Of a DNA stretch of 64,000 nt, positions 22,381-32,459 are shown piece after piece; position 1 is the stretch's first letter; each line of letters opens with the position of its first letter. The notes below the pieces were generated by a model. The model searched no databases, had not been told where the DNA came from, and saw nothing but the letters and a program-made list of their open reading frames with translations. This stretch comes from Lasiosphaeria ovina (taxonomy: Eukaryota > Ascomycota > Sordariomycetes > Sordariales > Lasiosphaeriaceae), in assembly GCA_033439765.1 (NCBI GenBank), contig JAULSN010000007.1:2356001-2420000 (forward strand), in the 5' to 3' direction. The position numbers were made by a program, and so were the translations under genes.

Positions 22381-23181
22381 ATGTCGAACACGCCGACCCA
22401 GACGTATCAGTTTCCCAGCAAGACGGTCAAGGCCGACTTTCCCGTGAGTGGCGTGCGCCCAATTCAATTGCCCCTCGCTGTCGTGACGTGCGCCCGTTTC
22501 GCCGAGTTTCGCTGACATTGCCAATCGCCTCAACCAGCTCATCGACAATGACCCGTATGTTGCTCACTCCCCACGAGACCAACTCCCCCCCTCCCGATCC
22601 ATCTCTGACCCGATTGGCTGCGCAGACACTTCAAGCGCGTAGTGCGGTACGCCCGGCCGTCCGACTATGCGCACGGCGTTGTCGCCGCCGCCTTGGCCCC
22701 CGGACTCCTCTACGGCCTCGAGAAGGTCTCGCCGACACGCGTGGGAAAAGGCGGCCTTGCCCAGGGCATGCGTCTCGCAGGGTTTATCGGCGCATGCGGC
22801 GGCTTCCTCTACTTCTACCAACGCTCCATCCGTGCGTGGTTCCCCCTCCACCGGGCCTTCTTCTCTCTCGGGCCCTTGCGCTAATTGCCGCCTGCAGTCC
22901 GGTTTTACGGCATGAGCGAGAACTCGCGCGAGGTCAAGATGGACATGCGCGAGATGGTGGACAGGCTCAAGGCCGGCCAGACGCTCTACGGAGAGAGCCA
23001 GCTGACACCAGCCATGCAGGGCACTGCGGCCCGCCAGTCGCGGTACTCGGCCCTCTTCATCGCCATCCTGCCTTGGTTCAACTTTGTGAACCATAACCAG
23101 CACGGCGTCGACACGGCCAAGTACTACCAGCAAGCGGAGAGGGAATTGGAGGCTGAACGCCTGGGCAAGAAGGACTTGTAA
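22381..23181 (+). CDS. NADH:ubiquinone oxidoreductase 21 kDa subunit
   Basis: Four exons: 22381-22443, a 17-nt microexon 22538-22554, 22626-22831 and 22898-23181. Total 189 aa. The N-terminal domain, with YQFPSKTVKADFP, LIDNDP and HFKRVVRYARPSDY, and the C-terminal domain, with RFYGMSENSREVKMDMREMV, LYGESQLTPAMQGTAARQSR and FNFVNHNQHGVDTAKYY, match the two families of the fungal 21 kDa subunit of mitochondrial complex I. One hydrophobic segment (residues 45-75: VVAAALAPGLLYGLEK and GFIGACGGFLYFY) should anchor it in the inner membrane. It is an accessory subunit in the membrane arm and has no redox centre. The microexon encodes only six residues; the frame works only if it is included. Branch site CTAAT precedes the last acceptor. 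Confidence 0.92.
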
Positions 23182-24021
23182 GGCTTGATAGCTGGTGAGT
23201 AAAAAGGGCCGGCTGCGGCAACGATGAGAAATGGGGCGTGCAAATGCCACCCCATTGCAGGAAACTGGCCGCCCTGTGTATATATGCGCTTTTAGATGAA
23301 GGTTGCCGCAGAAGCTCCGGGTCAGACAGCCAATTGTCTTGCGTTGACAAGATGCAGTTCTTTTGTCGAATCGCCAAACGAATGAGAAAGTTACAGATTC
23401 AACCACGATGTGGCCAAAAGTGCGTTGAGCATGAGGCCCAGGATGGCTTTAGCCCCAGGCTTCTGTCCCTGGCGCCGGTTCTCGTCTTCCACTTTGGCCA
23501 GTTGGTCAGGCATACGCACGTCCTGCCTGGCCCAAGGCAAGCCCAAAGCCCTTGTCCTCTCTCTCTCTTCTGTCTGCGTTGTTTTCCTTTTCCTGTCACT
23601 CCCTGCGGTTACGCTCATTGCTCATTTTGTACATTGCCATTCTATCTATGCGAAATCTCTCCGCTTTATGGCCATCTAGTTATCTATTTCTATGTCGGTC
23701 AGCTCGCTGGCAGCTCACCGTCGAATTGCACTCTTTATTTTATCGCCAACAAGCCAGAAATGAGGGGTCTGGTTCAAAATGGATGCTTAAATATGTATAG
23801 GTAATGAATGCAATGCACACCGACGTCGGTCTCATCTCACTCTCTAGGGTTGCGGACACACACCGCCCGTTCCACCGAACTGCTGCTAATTCCTACCACG
23901 TGCGGTTTCCGCGTGTCTCGAACACGACAAAATCAACAACAACAACCGCTACACCGCCACAACGCTACAAGATCAATACAGGACGGCTCAGCCTCTCATC
24001 GTGCTGGCTTCCTTCCTTCCT
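23182..24021. other. Intergenic stretch between convergent genes
   Basis: 840 bp between the complex I gene and the LPMO gene, tail to tail. It is pyrimidine-rich on the plus strand. No gene or repeat is evident. Confidence 0.5.
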
Positions 24022-25301
24022 TCAAGCCGAAGCAACACACTGCGAGTAGTACGGCGCCGAGACGTCCTTGCAAGTGAAGCCAGACTACGCAACCAACGAT
24101 CACGGTCAGCGTCAAGAAACATTTCGCCGTTTGCGAAAGGGATACTGAGAGAACTTACCGCGCACGAAGTGCATCCAGTGTAGCCGGTGCCGCCGCACTG
24201 GCCGAACGCGGCCACGGAGCACGCGTTGGGGCTGCTGTTGTTGTCGGGGGCCGCAGCCGACGACGACGAATCGCTGCTGCTGGTATCGCTGTTGCTGCTG
24301 CTGCTGCCGTCGCTGGCGGAAGACGCCGACTTGGTGCCGGAGCCGCCGCCCGGGGTGGCGACGGCGGTGGGCGACTTGCCGACCTTGCAGGTGGTCTCGC
24401 AGCCGGTGCACGACGAGCCGGCGGTGCGGTTGGTGCCGCCGCCGTAGACGGCCGGGCCGGGCGCGATGTAGTTGGCCACCGCGGCGTGGATGTTGATCAT
24501 GATACCCGGGTCGCGCGCGCTGTAGGCGCCGGGGAACTTGACGAGCGGGCCGGGCGTGGCGCTGCCGCCGCCCTTGACGGAGATCTGGTAGCACGACACG
24601 TAGAACTGCGCGCCGCCGCTCGACCCCGCCGTGTGCAGCGCCAGCGCCTCGGCGCGCAGCAGGTAGTCGCCCGACGGGATGTCGGACGGGATCTTGACGT
24701 CCATCTTGCCGCAGCACGCGTTCAGGTCCCGCGTGCCCCAGTTGTCGTCGTCGCCCACCCGCCCCCCGGACTTCTTGCTCCACGCGTCCGAGAAGATCTT
24801 GAACCACTGCGTCGACCCGTCCGCCGTGGCCGCGTCCGCTACCTTGGTCAGGTAGATCTGCACCGGCCCCCAGTGCTGCCCGCCAATGGCCTCGCTGCCG
24901 CACGCCCGGTCGCCGGGTTGCTGTTTTTTTGACTCTGTTAGTCTCTCCGATCACTCCCCAAACTACAAGAGTTGAAAGGCGAGAGAAACGCTCGTACCTG
25001 GTGCATCTCAACCGTCACCGTCGACCCGGCGTTGACGCCGCACTTGCCGCTCGCCGGCTTGGGGTTGGCGTTGCATATGAAGTCCTTGCTGCCGACGTTT
25101 GTGATGGGCGAGTTGCCCTGCGGCATGCGGACGCAGGAGGTACCGTGCTGCGAGTGTCAGTTCATACGATTGCAGAGAGATCAAGAGAGGGGGGAGACAT
25201 ATATAGTCGGTGCCGTCCACCCACAGCTGCTGGAACAGGGCGTGGCCGGCCACCTCGTTGGCAGCGAGGGCCGCCACAGCGGCTACAAAGGTCGACTTCA
25301 T
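24022..25301 (-). CDS. AA9 lytic polysaccharide monooxygenase with C-terminal CBM1
   Basis: Four exons: 25301-25203, 25144-24998, 24920-24159 and 24084-24022; 356 aa. A signal peptide (1-19) ends at His20, which becomes the N-terminal ligand of the copper histidine brace. The second ligand is H98 (QHWGPV) and the axial tyrosine is Y189. H178 and Q187 (LALHTAGSS, AQFYVSCY) complete the AA9 site. A serine-rich linker follows, then a CBM1 with the disulfide cysteines and a YYSQC end. The enzyme is secreted and oxidatively cleaves cellulose with H2O2 or O2 as co-substrate; the CBM1 binds crystalline cellulose. The last three exons have clean GT/AG junctions. The first intron does not: in the frame set by both exons only an intron starting with AT and ending with AC (or AG) restores the family sequence DGTDY-GTSCVRMP. 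A CreA-like CTGGGG lies 153 bp upstream. Confidence 0.92.
25145..25202 (-). other. Apparent AT-AC intron in the LPMO gene
   Basis: On the minus strand this 58-nt segment begins ATATGT and ends CTCGCAGCAC. It has a normal branch site (CTGAC) twelve bases before its end. Its first base is the only departure from a standard GTATGT donor. Removing it joins GAC-TAT to GGT-ACC in frame. The only GT donor nearby (at 25198) gives a frameshift with every available AG. Confidence 0.55.
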
Positions 25302-25598
25302 GGCGATCTGAGTTCTGGCGTTTGTTATGTGTGGTTCGAAACGTACACACTGACAGGAACAAGCAGTGGGAAGGGTTGCCGGTAGTCACTCGAAAGAGGG
25401 AGGGAAGCACGGGGCGAGCGAGGGCACGAACACGACAAGCAGGCGCTAGCTAGCTGGGGAAAAGGTCGACTGACAGGCATTCGCGATATATACCTCCCGT
25501 CCCCCTTCGCCTTGGCCTTGGCTGTACTTGTTCCGGGATAGAGGACGACCGGGGCACTCGAGCAGTCGTCATGACCCGCAACCCGCAGAGCGCGTGCT

Positions 25599-25618
25599 CC
25601 CCCCCCCCCCCCCCCCCC
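25599..25618. repeat. Poly-C run of 20 bases
   Basis: Twenty consecutive C residues in the LPMO upstream region. The length is likely to vary between strains or with sequencing error. Confidence 0.9.
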
Positions 25619-26979
25619 GGCTAGCCCACTGCCCGAGCGATTTACCGGCGGTATTTGGGATGCCCTGCCCTGATCTGCCCTGCCCTGCCCTGCTATGGGG
25701 TGAGCAAGTAAGCCCGAGCAGGTAGAGCTCGGCCTCACTTGGGTACATTGTCTAGGGGTGTGTGGGTGACATGCCGAAAAAGAGATGAATGAATGTATGG
25801 GAGCACGGCAGCCTGGGGCCCCAGACTTTTCCTCCCTCTCCACACCACTGGGGGACACTGTATCGAGGCACTATACCCCAGATTTTCCACCTGTCCTTCT
25901 ATGCGCGGGTTCCACGGGGGGGATATTGCCCACAACAGCACGCTAATATAATATGGGTTATGGGCGACCACGAGACCGTTGGCCCCACCACTCAAGACAC
26001 GGACGGCCACGGCGGCTGGATGGGGATTGGATTGGGCGGTTTTTTTCCATCTTGCTATGTGGCCGCAATATCCAGCGGCAATTTACCCGGCCGGGGTAGG
26101 CAAGCAAACACAAACACAAAGCCAACCGGCAACGCCTGGCCGGGAAGAATATCCGCGCCCGCCCCACGGTTATATAGCACGAATATAATATATGGACCAA
26201 CATCTCCCGAGCAGCTGCCGACCCGCGTCGTGCTGCCGCTGCGCTGTCCCAAGCCTGCGAGTGGGCGTCACACGGGCGCGAAGTGATTTTTGCTTTTTGC
26301 TCTTTGCTTTTAATGTTGCTGCTGGGTTCATGGATGTGGTGTTATATTGGTGTGTTAACTTAGGGTGCGAGTGGAGCACGTTGGTAGAGAGTATGAGATT
26401 GGGTGAGAAAGTTCCAGCAAATCCTAAGCAAGGGAATTGGTTGTTGCAATATACGTGGTGTCGTTTTCCCAACATGCCGTCGAAAACCGGGTTGTCTTGT
26501 CCACAGGCCTGATATCAAGCGAGAAGGCGGTGGCATTGCATGTTTCGGGCCGACACTGTGCTTATTGGTCGAGTCAAGCAATTTGATTTTGGAAATGGGT
26601 TGGAAGCTCGCTAGCGAAATCTCGAGAGTTGTGATGAGCAGGGTAGCTACTAGATAGGTATCCAAGGTACTTTCAGCTCATCTCAGTCACCACTGATCAG
26701 GACACGCTACGAAGTCTGATTATGAAACACATTTATCAAGTCTTTTGGTATCACAATGAGCCTTTGATATGTAAGGAAGTCCTTAGGCAAGTAGCTTAAC
26801 TTGAATGGACATTAAGGTCCGGGGATACCTGAGTTACATATCCCTTGCACGTATATGACATTTACGAGCGTCTACTTGCGGCTGGGTTACTTTCTTCGTA
26901 CTCCAGGTCGCTTTTATAGGCATCACGTATTAGTTCCCAGGACTCATCGTTTGACTGCAACGCAAGATAGTTGTTCAAC

Positions 26980-27060
26980 ACCTACCTATCCGTCTCGTAC
27001 ATGATGCGCTATGCCTAGCCAAAAGAAGAGTGGGCCAGGCACGCCAGCGACCTTATCCCC
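26980..27060 (+). repeat. Left 81-bp direct repeat flanking the SNTX/HET island
   Basis: Matches 32271-32351 in the same orientation at 73 of 81 positions, by eye. In this copy the frame that is open in the right copy is closed after five codons by a TAG. Two of the changes (CCTAGCC against CCCGGCC) are C-to-T and G-to-A, the direction of RIP mutation. Confidence 0.85.
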
Positions 27061-27492
27061 ATGGGAAACTGCTGGGCATAATTATAAGTAAGGGGTTTGG
27101 AAAAATGATAGGTGTGTGTCTTGGTTGGGCGGAGCTTTGTGACGACCCCCTATCCGACCTTCGACCTTCAGGGTCACAATGAAGTTGAGTAACGCCGACC
27201 ACCTAGAGCTTTCCTTATAACTGACCCTGGCTAGTGAATCTGCAAAATAATTACAAAGGGTTGCTAGCTCGTTAGAATGCGGCTCCTGAGTCCCGAAACA
27301 TCTTTGTCCCTAATATTTCCGCATCTAACCACCAATCAAGAGCCGTAGTATAGCCCGCATCGTGTAACAGCAGCCTAAGAATCCCACTGCATGATACTCC
27401 CCACTGGATGTAAATCCATCTCATCACCCTTCCTACCCAACCCAACCCGATTCCGCAACCTTGTTGTGAATCTCTAGGGCGCTCTCACTCAA

Positions 27493-29004
27493 CTAATACC
27501 GTGCGCTGAATTTGCTCAGAGACTCCGGCCTGTCTGCCCAGACATCGTCGATGATTCCCTTAGCGTTCCTGAAGAGAACGACCCTGGCTTTGTCCACATA
27601 CTCGCAGTCTTTGAGAATTACACGCGCTGGGGGACGAGCCGGATCGTCGTGGTTGTTGAGGACGTAGCGAATGAGATCGAGGTTCTGTTGCCAGATGGCC
27701 GTGTTGTTACGCCTCGCCTCGTCGCAAAAGTAAAGAACATAGACGTCGACGTCTTTCGTGATACTTCTTAGAGCAAGGTCAATCGACAGGCCGTTGAAGC
27801 CGATATACTCTGCTCCGGTGGAAACGAGCTCACGGATCACCCGGATCTTCTCGTCTAGTTGCTGCATCGAGCTGCTCTTTGACGACCAATGAGCTTCCTC
27901 TTTCTCGAAAAAGCCGTCGCATGTCGCCCACAAAGAAGCCTCGTCGGTCTTTCCGGTACGCACGTCTATCAACGCCCTGGCGACACTGGACTGCAGGCTC
28001 TTTTCGGCAGCCCTGATCCGCTTAATATCGTTGTCAACAGTTTGAATATCGAGTTGGGAAACGTAGTCCCGGAACTCTAGCAACGTGGACTGATAATCCT
28101 TCCACTGTCGGTATGCATTGGCCAATGCGTCAAATACGCGAGAAATTTTCCAAGCGTGGTCGGGGTTGAGAGGCTTATTAGTGTTGGTGATGAGATGGGA
28201 TGTGATGTCGCACTTGAGAAGGGCGTAAACTTGGGGGATGGGGAGCAGCTTGTACGCCACGGGCTTCCCTTTCCCATCGTTGGTATTTGCCACATGTTTG
28301 GGCACGTCCCTGAGGAAGCTGGAGGCCGTGGCGAGGCTGACGGAGACGCATCCATTGGCCGCCGTATCGAGATCGCTATAAATGGCAATCTCACAAGAAT
28401 CGGATTCGTTCTGGATCTCGATTGGGTTGTCGACGTCTCTGCCGGATAATATCGTTGCGCCAAGTCGTAATATCTGCCCTTTGACGTGGCCGTCGATTTC
28501 ACGTACGTCGTCATTCTCCTGCTCTTCTCGCGGTCGGGACTGTTTGGCCGTGACGATGCTTCGGGCGCCCCAGGTGATTTCCGTCACAATGTGCGTTGCG
28601 AGGCCTAATTGAAGAACACGCAGGTCGAAGATGTCTTTCAACTGGGATGCCTCGAAGTTAATTGCTTCGTTGACCGTCGTGAGGTTGTAGGTCAAAGACG
28701 CGTGAGCCGCGAGATGGGTGTCGTGTTTGGCATCGAGGTAGCGCCCGGATCCGTTGACATTGACGAATCCAGCAAGGTAGCTCGCACCCAGGTTGGGGTT
28801 GACACCCAGTTCGTAGAATTTGTAGTTGAGACTGTCCTTGTCGCTGTACCTGACCTTGCTGCTGGGGACGCGGGTGGTTGTGACAGCATCGCCATCAACG
28901 GGAGGCGCTGCCTTAAAGAGTGACAAAGGAACAAAGATGTCGCTTCGAGCATCATAGAGGGTCCCAAGCGATGCGGCCTGGCCCAGTGCCGGGCGCTCGA
29001 GCAT
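27493..29004 (-). CDS. Stonustoxin-like (SNTX) MACPF/CDC-family protein
   Basis: A single exon of 503 aa from the ATG at 29004; the frame is open further upstream but only with a TTG start. The N-terminus is diagnostic: ERPALGQAASLGTLYDARSD matches the start of the SNTX MACPF/CDC-like domain, which continues with YELGVNPNLGASYLAGFVNV and GLATHIVTEITWGARSI. A helical middle (about 270-380, like the FAT domain of stonustoxin) and a thioredoxin-like C-terminal part (about 385-495) follow. The PRY/SPRY lectin-like domain of the fish proteins is absent. Fish stonustoxin forms pores in membranes; fungal relatives are untested, and there is no signal peptide here, so an intracellular role is more likely. 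The gene is divergent from a HET-domain gene and both lie between direct repeats. The assignment rests on sequence motifs; pore formation is inference. Confidence 0.85.
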   Translation of the reverse strand: MLERPALGQAASLGTLYDARSDIFVPLSLFKAAPPVDGDAVTTTRVPSSKVRYSDKDSLNYKFYELGVNPNLGASYLAGFVNVNGSGRYLDAKHDTHLAAHASLTYNLTTVNEAINFEASQLKDIFDLRVLQLGLATHIVTEITWGARSIVTAKQSRPREEQENDDVREIDGHVKGQILRLGATILSGRDVDNPIEIQNESDSCEIAIYSDLDTAANGCVSVSLATASSFLRDVPKHVANTNDGKGKPVAYKLLPIPQVYALLKCDITSHLITNTNKPLNPDHAWKISRVFDALANAYRQWKDYQSTLLEFRDYVSQLDIQTVDNDIKRIRAAEKSLQSSVARALIDVRTGKTDEASLWATCDGFFEKEEAHWSSKSSSMQQLDEKIRVIRELVSTGAEYIGFNGLSIDLALRSITKDVDVYVLYFCDEARRNNTAIWQQNLDLIRYVLNNHDDPARPPARVILKDCEYVDKARVVLFRNAKGIIDDVWADRPESLSKFSARY

Positions 29005-29897
29005 GGCGGGTGACAGTCCAAGACTGTTAAGCGGGCGGCGAATTGTCGAGAGAAAAAAACCGGGCAAATAAGGGCTCAGGACGCGTCGAGAAGGGTTAAG
29101 ATGCGGCCGAGAGGGGTTGAGATGTAGTCGAGAAGGGTTAAGATGTGGTCGTGATGGTTTGGAGTTGGAAAGAAACTGCGTCCGGCAGATAGGTATCCGC
29201 CAAAATTTCTATCTATGGGTCCTCATACCTGCCAGAAGCCGTAACTAATTAGCAGGTGCGTATTTCAGCATACGCAATTTGCAAAATTACCTTTCTGACC
29301 AATAATGAATCTTCTGAGGGGTTACTGTTATGGGGTGGGGGTTGCGACCATACTTATAGCTGCTGTTGCCCAGAGAGCCAGGCAACAGGCATCTGTTTTG
29401 CGCCTGCTGGTGTAACGGCAAACCGTTACAGTTTCCCATGCCAACAAAGTAGGTATCCAGACAGACCTTGCTGCACCACTTCCAATGAAACCTAGCCTGA
29501 ACTATCAATCAAGCGAAGTGCGGGTTCCATTCTCCAAGTTTGCTAATTATGTCTAATTAGGACTAAGTCTAGGTGGCTGAGGAAATTGTATTCTAGAGAC
29601 TCGTTTATGGAGCTCTGGGAGTTGACTTGTCTTGGGATTTGTAGAGCGTTCGCAACCATCTCGAATCCTCTGGAGGATTTGAAAGGAACATAGGCGAAAC
29701 AGAATGCAGCGCCAGGTCAGGTGCAGGGACAGGTGACCACCACAGATGGTGAGGCGCTTCTCTCGGACAAATCATATCGCGACATCAACTTTCCCAAAAT
29801 CGGGTGTGCCCAACTACGCCTGACCTGTCCTGATTAGCAAAATTTCCCCCATCCTCAACCTTCAAAAACACAGCCGTTAGTTACTCTACAATTTAAA
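29005..29897. promoter_or_regulatory. Shared upstream region of the SNTX-like and HET genes
   Basis: An 893-bp region between divergent start codons. Next to the SNTX-like gene it holds three copies of a 21-bp repeat (about 29085-29150). The rest is AT-rich and contains no other gene. Confidence 0.5.
29085..29150. repeat. 21-bp tandem repeat, three copies
   Basis: The unit CGAGAAGGGTTAAGATGTGGT recurs three times with a few changes (AGGGGTTGAGATGTAG, AAGGGTTAAGATGCGG). As 21 is seven codons, the array stays open in the SNTX frame (HLNPSR repeats), but it has no ATG and is probably leader sequence. Confidence 0.8.
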
Positions 29898-32133
29898 ATG
29901 CTGAGTCGGCGAGGAAGAAGAGCGTGCCCTTACCAACCGCCGCGCTCGCACAGGTCCAACGGGAAACTGCCGAAAAAAGGGGGCCTCTGTCGATTTTGCA
30001 CTAAGCACGTGTTTACAGCAGCTCTGCTCAAGGGACTGCAAGATGCGTCGTCTTCGAGCCAACCGTCGGGACCCATGAGACACGAGATTGGCTACTCGCG
30101 GAAGGCCTCGGCGCTCAGCGCATCCATATTTCAGGGCTGTCCCTGGTGCACCTGTGCCGGCAACGGCATCCTCCACAGCGAGCATCTAGATGACGTCCTA
30201 CTTCCCAGATCCCGGGAAGGCGAGCACGACGACTCCCCCCAGGTCACCCTCGATGATCTCTCCTGCGGAGCTGTGCTCGACTTCAAGCTTGAATTCTTGC
30301 AGTCCGAGCCAGGCACCATGTCTGGCGTGTTCGACCAAATCAAGGCCCGTATTGAAGTCACGTCGGATAAGCACAAGGGGGGGTGGCGCTGTCGGCTGCC
30401 AGATATGAAGGGCGAAGACGCCGTGAGCCTTACCTTTGAGGTGATAGACTCATCAGGTGAGTTGTACCTGTATCTCTCATCAAGCTGCCGGCTTTAATTA
30501 ACTATGGCCAGAAGACTCGGTCGACGCAACAACAGCTATATTTCCCCGGCGTTCGCTACTGCCCAAGTTCGAGGACACATGGTTACCTGCAGCTCTCGGG
30601 TGGCTGCAGACGTGCAAGGGCTCCCACAAGACCTGCGATGCCCAACACGACACGTTCCAGCCAGAACGGCTGATTATGGTGCGTGGCCGACCTTTGATCG
30701 TCCAACGAGACGCCACCAAGAAGGATGTACCTGTACAATACACCACTCTCAGCTACGTCTGGGGCGCCGGGCAGACGTACGTCCTCACACAGTCGTCGCT
30801 GGACGAAATGTGCCAGGGCCTGGACGAAACACGACTGCCGCGGACCATCGCGGACGCCATCGACGTCACGCGGCGTCTCGGGTACGACTACCTGTGGGTC
30901 GACGCGCTCTGCATCGTGCAGGACTCGCCGGCGGACAAGGCGACGCAGCTGCCGATGATGGGCGACATCTACCGCAACTGCGCGCTCACCATCGTGGCCG
31001 CGAACTCGGCAGCGGCGACGGAAGGGTTCCTGCGACCGCCCGACGAGCCCGACTACTACATCCCGCCGTTCGCGGTGCCCTTCTTCCAGCCCCAGCCCCA
31101 GCCCCAGCCCCAGTCCCAGTCCCAGGCGAAGGCGAAGGTGAAGGCGAAGGCGCCAGCCTCCCTGCAGCTCGGGTTCCGGTACGACTACAAGCCGTGGAAG
31201 GACCCCATCAACGACCGGGCCTGGACGCTGCAGGAGCGCGTGCTCTCGGCGCGGTCGCTCGTCTTCTCCTACGACGGCGTCAAGTGGGTCTGCCGGGAGC
31301 AGCAGACCAACCCATCCGCGCCCGCCGACGCACCGCCTCCCTTCCCGCACCTGCTCAAGGGCGGGGGAATCCCGACCGGCCCCCGCCAAGAGGAGTACCG
31401 CAAGATCTGGCTGGCGCTGCGCGAGGAGTACAACCGCAGGAAGCTGACAAACGCAGCGGACAAGTTCCCCGCCGTCTCGGCCATCGTGTCCGAGGTGGCG
31501 AGCAAGACCGGCTGGACCTACGTCGCCGGCCTGTGGCAGGAGCACCTGTTTGTGGATCTCCACTGGCACCGCCACCCCGTCGCCATCACCAGGTTCCTCG
31601 CCACCACGACCGAGGATCCCTTGCTGCCGCGCCCGACGCCCCGCGTGGCGCCTACGTGGAGCTGGGCGAGCTGCGGCGGCGGCGTCATCAGCGGGGCCGA
31701 GATGGGCGGCACCGCGAGGGCTCTCCGGGCGTTCCATTTCCGGATCCTGTCTGTCACGGGCTCTGTGCTCGCTGTCCGGGGGCGCATGGTGGAGCGCGAG
31801 TGGAAGGAGGCCGGCGCTGGCGCTTTGACGGATGGCTACCTGGTGAGGGATGCGAGGAAGCAGATGTGGGAGGACGAGTCCGGGTATCCCATCGGGACGC
31901 TGGACGTGCTGGACCCCGGGATGCGGTCTGGGCGCCGCATCCACTGTCTTGCTATGAGCAAAGAGGGGGAGCCGCACAAGGGAACTCCGCGGGTGGAGGG
32001 CTTGATGCTTGTGCCGAGCTTGGGTTCGGGTTTGGGTCTGGCTGGCCGCGTCTTTGAGCGGGTTGGCTACTTTGAAGTCGTCGGGGACGGGCCCTTTGGC
32101 TCTGCGGAGGAAGTCGAGTTGCGGATTGTTTGA
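29898..32133 (+). CDS. HET-domain (heterokaryon incompatibility) protein
   Basis: Two exons, 29898-30456 and 30512-32133, joined across a 55-nt intron (GTGAGT..CCAG); 726 aa. The HET domain starts near residue 263: YTTLSYVWG, then LPRTIADAIDV, LGYDYLWVDALCIVQDS and IYRNCALTIVAANS, which are the classical signature blocks. Upstream is a region with a CRFC and a CPWC cysteine pair, common in this family. A later block (DRAWTLQERVLSARSLVF) is also conserved. A repeat of QP and AK dipeptides (31093-31155) interrupts the sequence. In Neurospora and Podospora, HET-domain proteins trigger cell death when genetically different hyphae fuse. The gene is divergent from the SNTX-like gene. A 537-codon antisense frame over it is a GC-rich shadow. 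Confidence 0.92.
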
Positions 32134-32270
32134 CACTCGGCGTCGATGATGTGGACATATTGGGGTTGAGTACACGAGAAAGGGACGTGTCCTCATCCAA
32201 TTCTAAAATATTTACACCTCGTATACCTAGCAAACTGCGAGAGGGCCTAAGACATCCACCCAATTGATTT

Positions 32271-32351
32271 ACCTACCCATCCGTGTCGTACATGATCCGC
32301 TATGCCCGGCCAAAAGAAGAGTGGGCCAGGCACGCCACCGACCTCATCCCT
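32271..32351 (+). repeat. Right 81-bp direct repeat flanking the SNTX/HET island
   Basis: Direct repeat of 26980-27060, about 5.2 kb apart, with 8 mismatches by eye. It starts at ACCTACCCATCCG and ends at ACCTCATCCCT. Confidence 0.85.
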
Positions 32352-32459
32352 ACGTTCATGAACGGTAAAGAGGACGCGTATAAAATGCCGAGAGCTATAG
32401 GACTCTCCAGGGGCAAGACCGCGGCGTATGTATGCCTTGACGGCAACCACGATAACTAG
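32292..32459 (+). pseudogene. Short 55-codon frame, probable relic of a larger gene
   Basis: The frame starts MIRYARPKEEWARHATDLIP and ends at a TAG. The left repeat carries the same start, broken by a stop at codon 6. The W-x-R-H and following helix faintly resemble Clr5-type DNA-binding domains; this is a guess. The sharing with the left repeat suggests both are pieces of one dispersed element or gene family. Confidence 0.3.

Larger units (their letters stand above)
25302..27492. other. Intergenic region upstream of the LPMO gene
   Basis: 2.2 kb with no convincing gene. It contains the LPMO promoter, a 20-base C run at 25599-25618, a small array of CCTGC/CCTGCCCTG near 25665-25690, and the left copy of the 81-bp direct repeat at 26980-27060. 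The part from 26650 on is AT-richer, as in relic-bearing regions. Confidence 0.5.

Noticed and set aside
25599..25618. Poly-C run as a regulatory feature
   Set aside because: A homopolymer alone does not support a function; it is listed only as a repeat.
30583..32196. Antisense 537-codon frame over the HET gene
   Set aside because: It is an Arg/Ala-rich mirror of a GC-rich coding strand; the sense strand has the conserved HET motifs.
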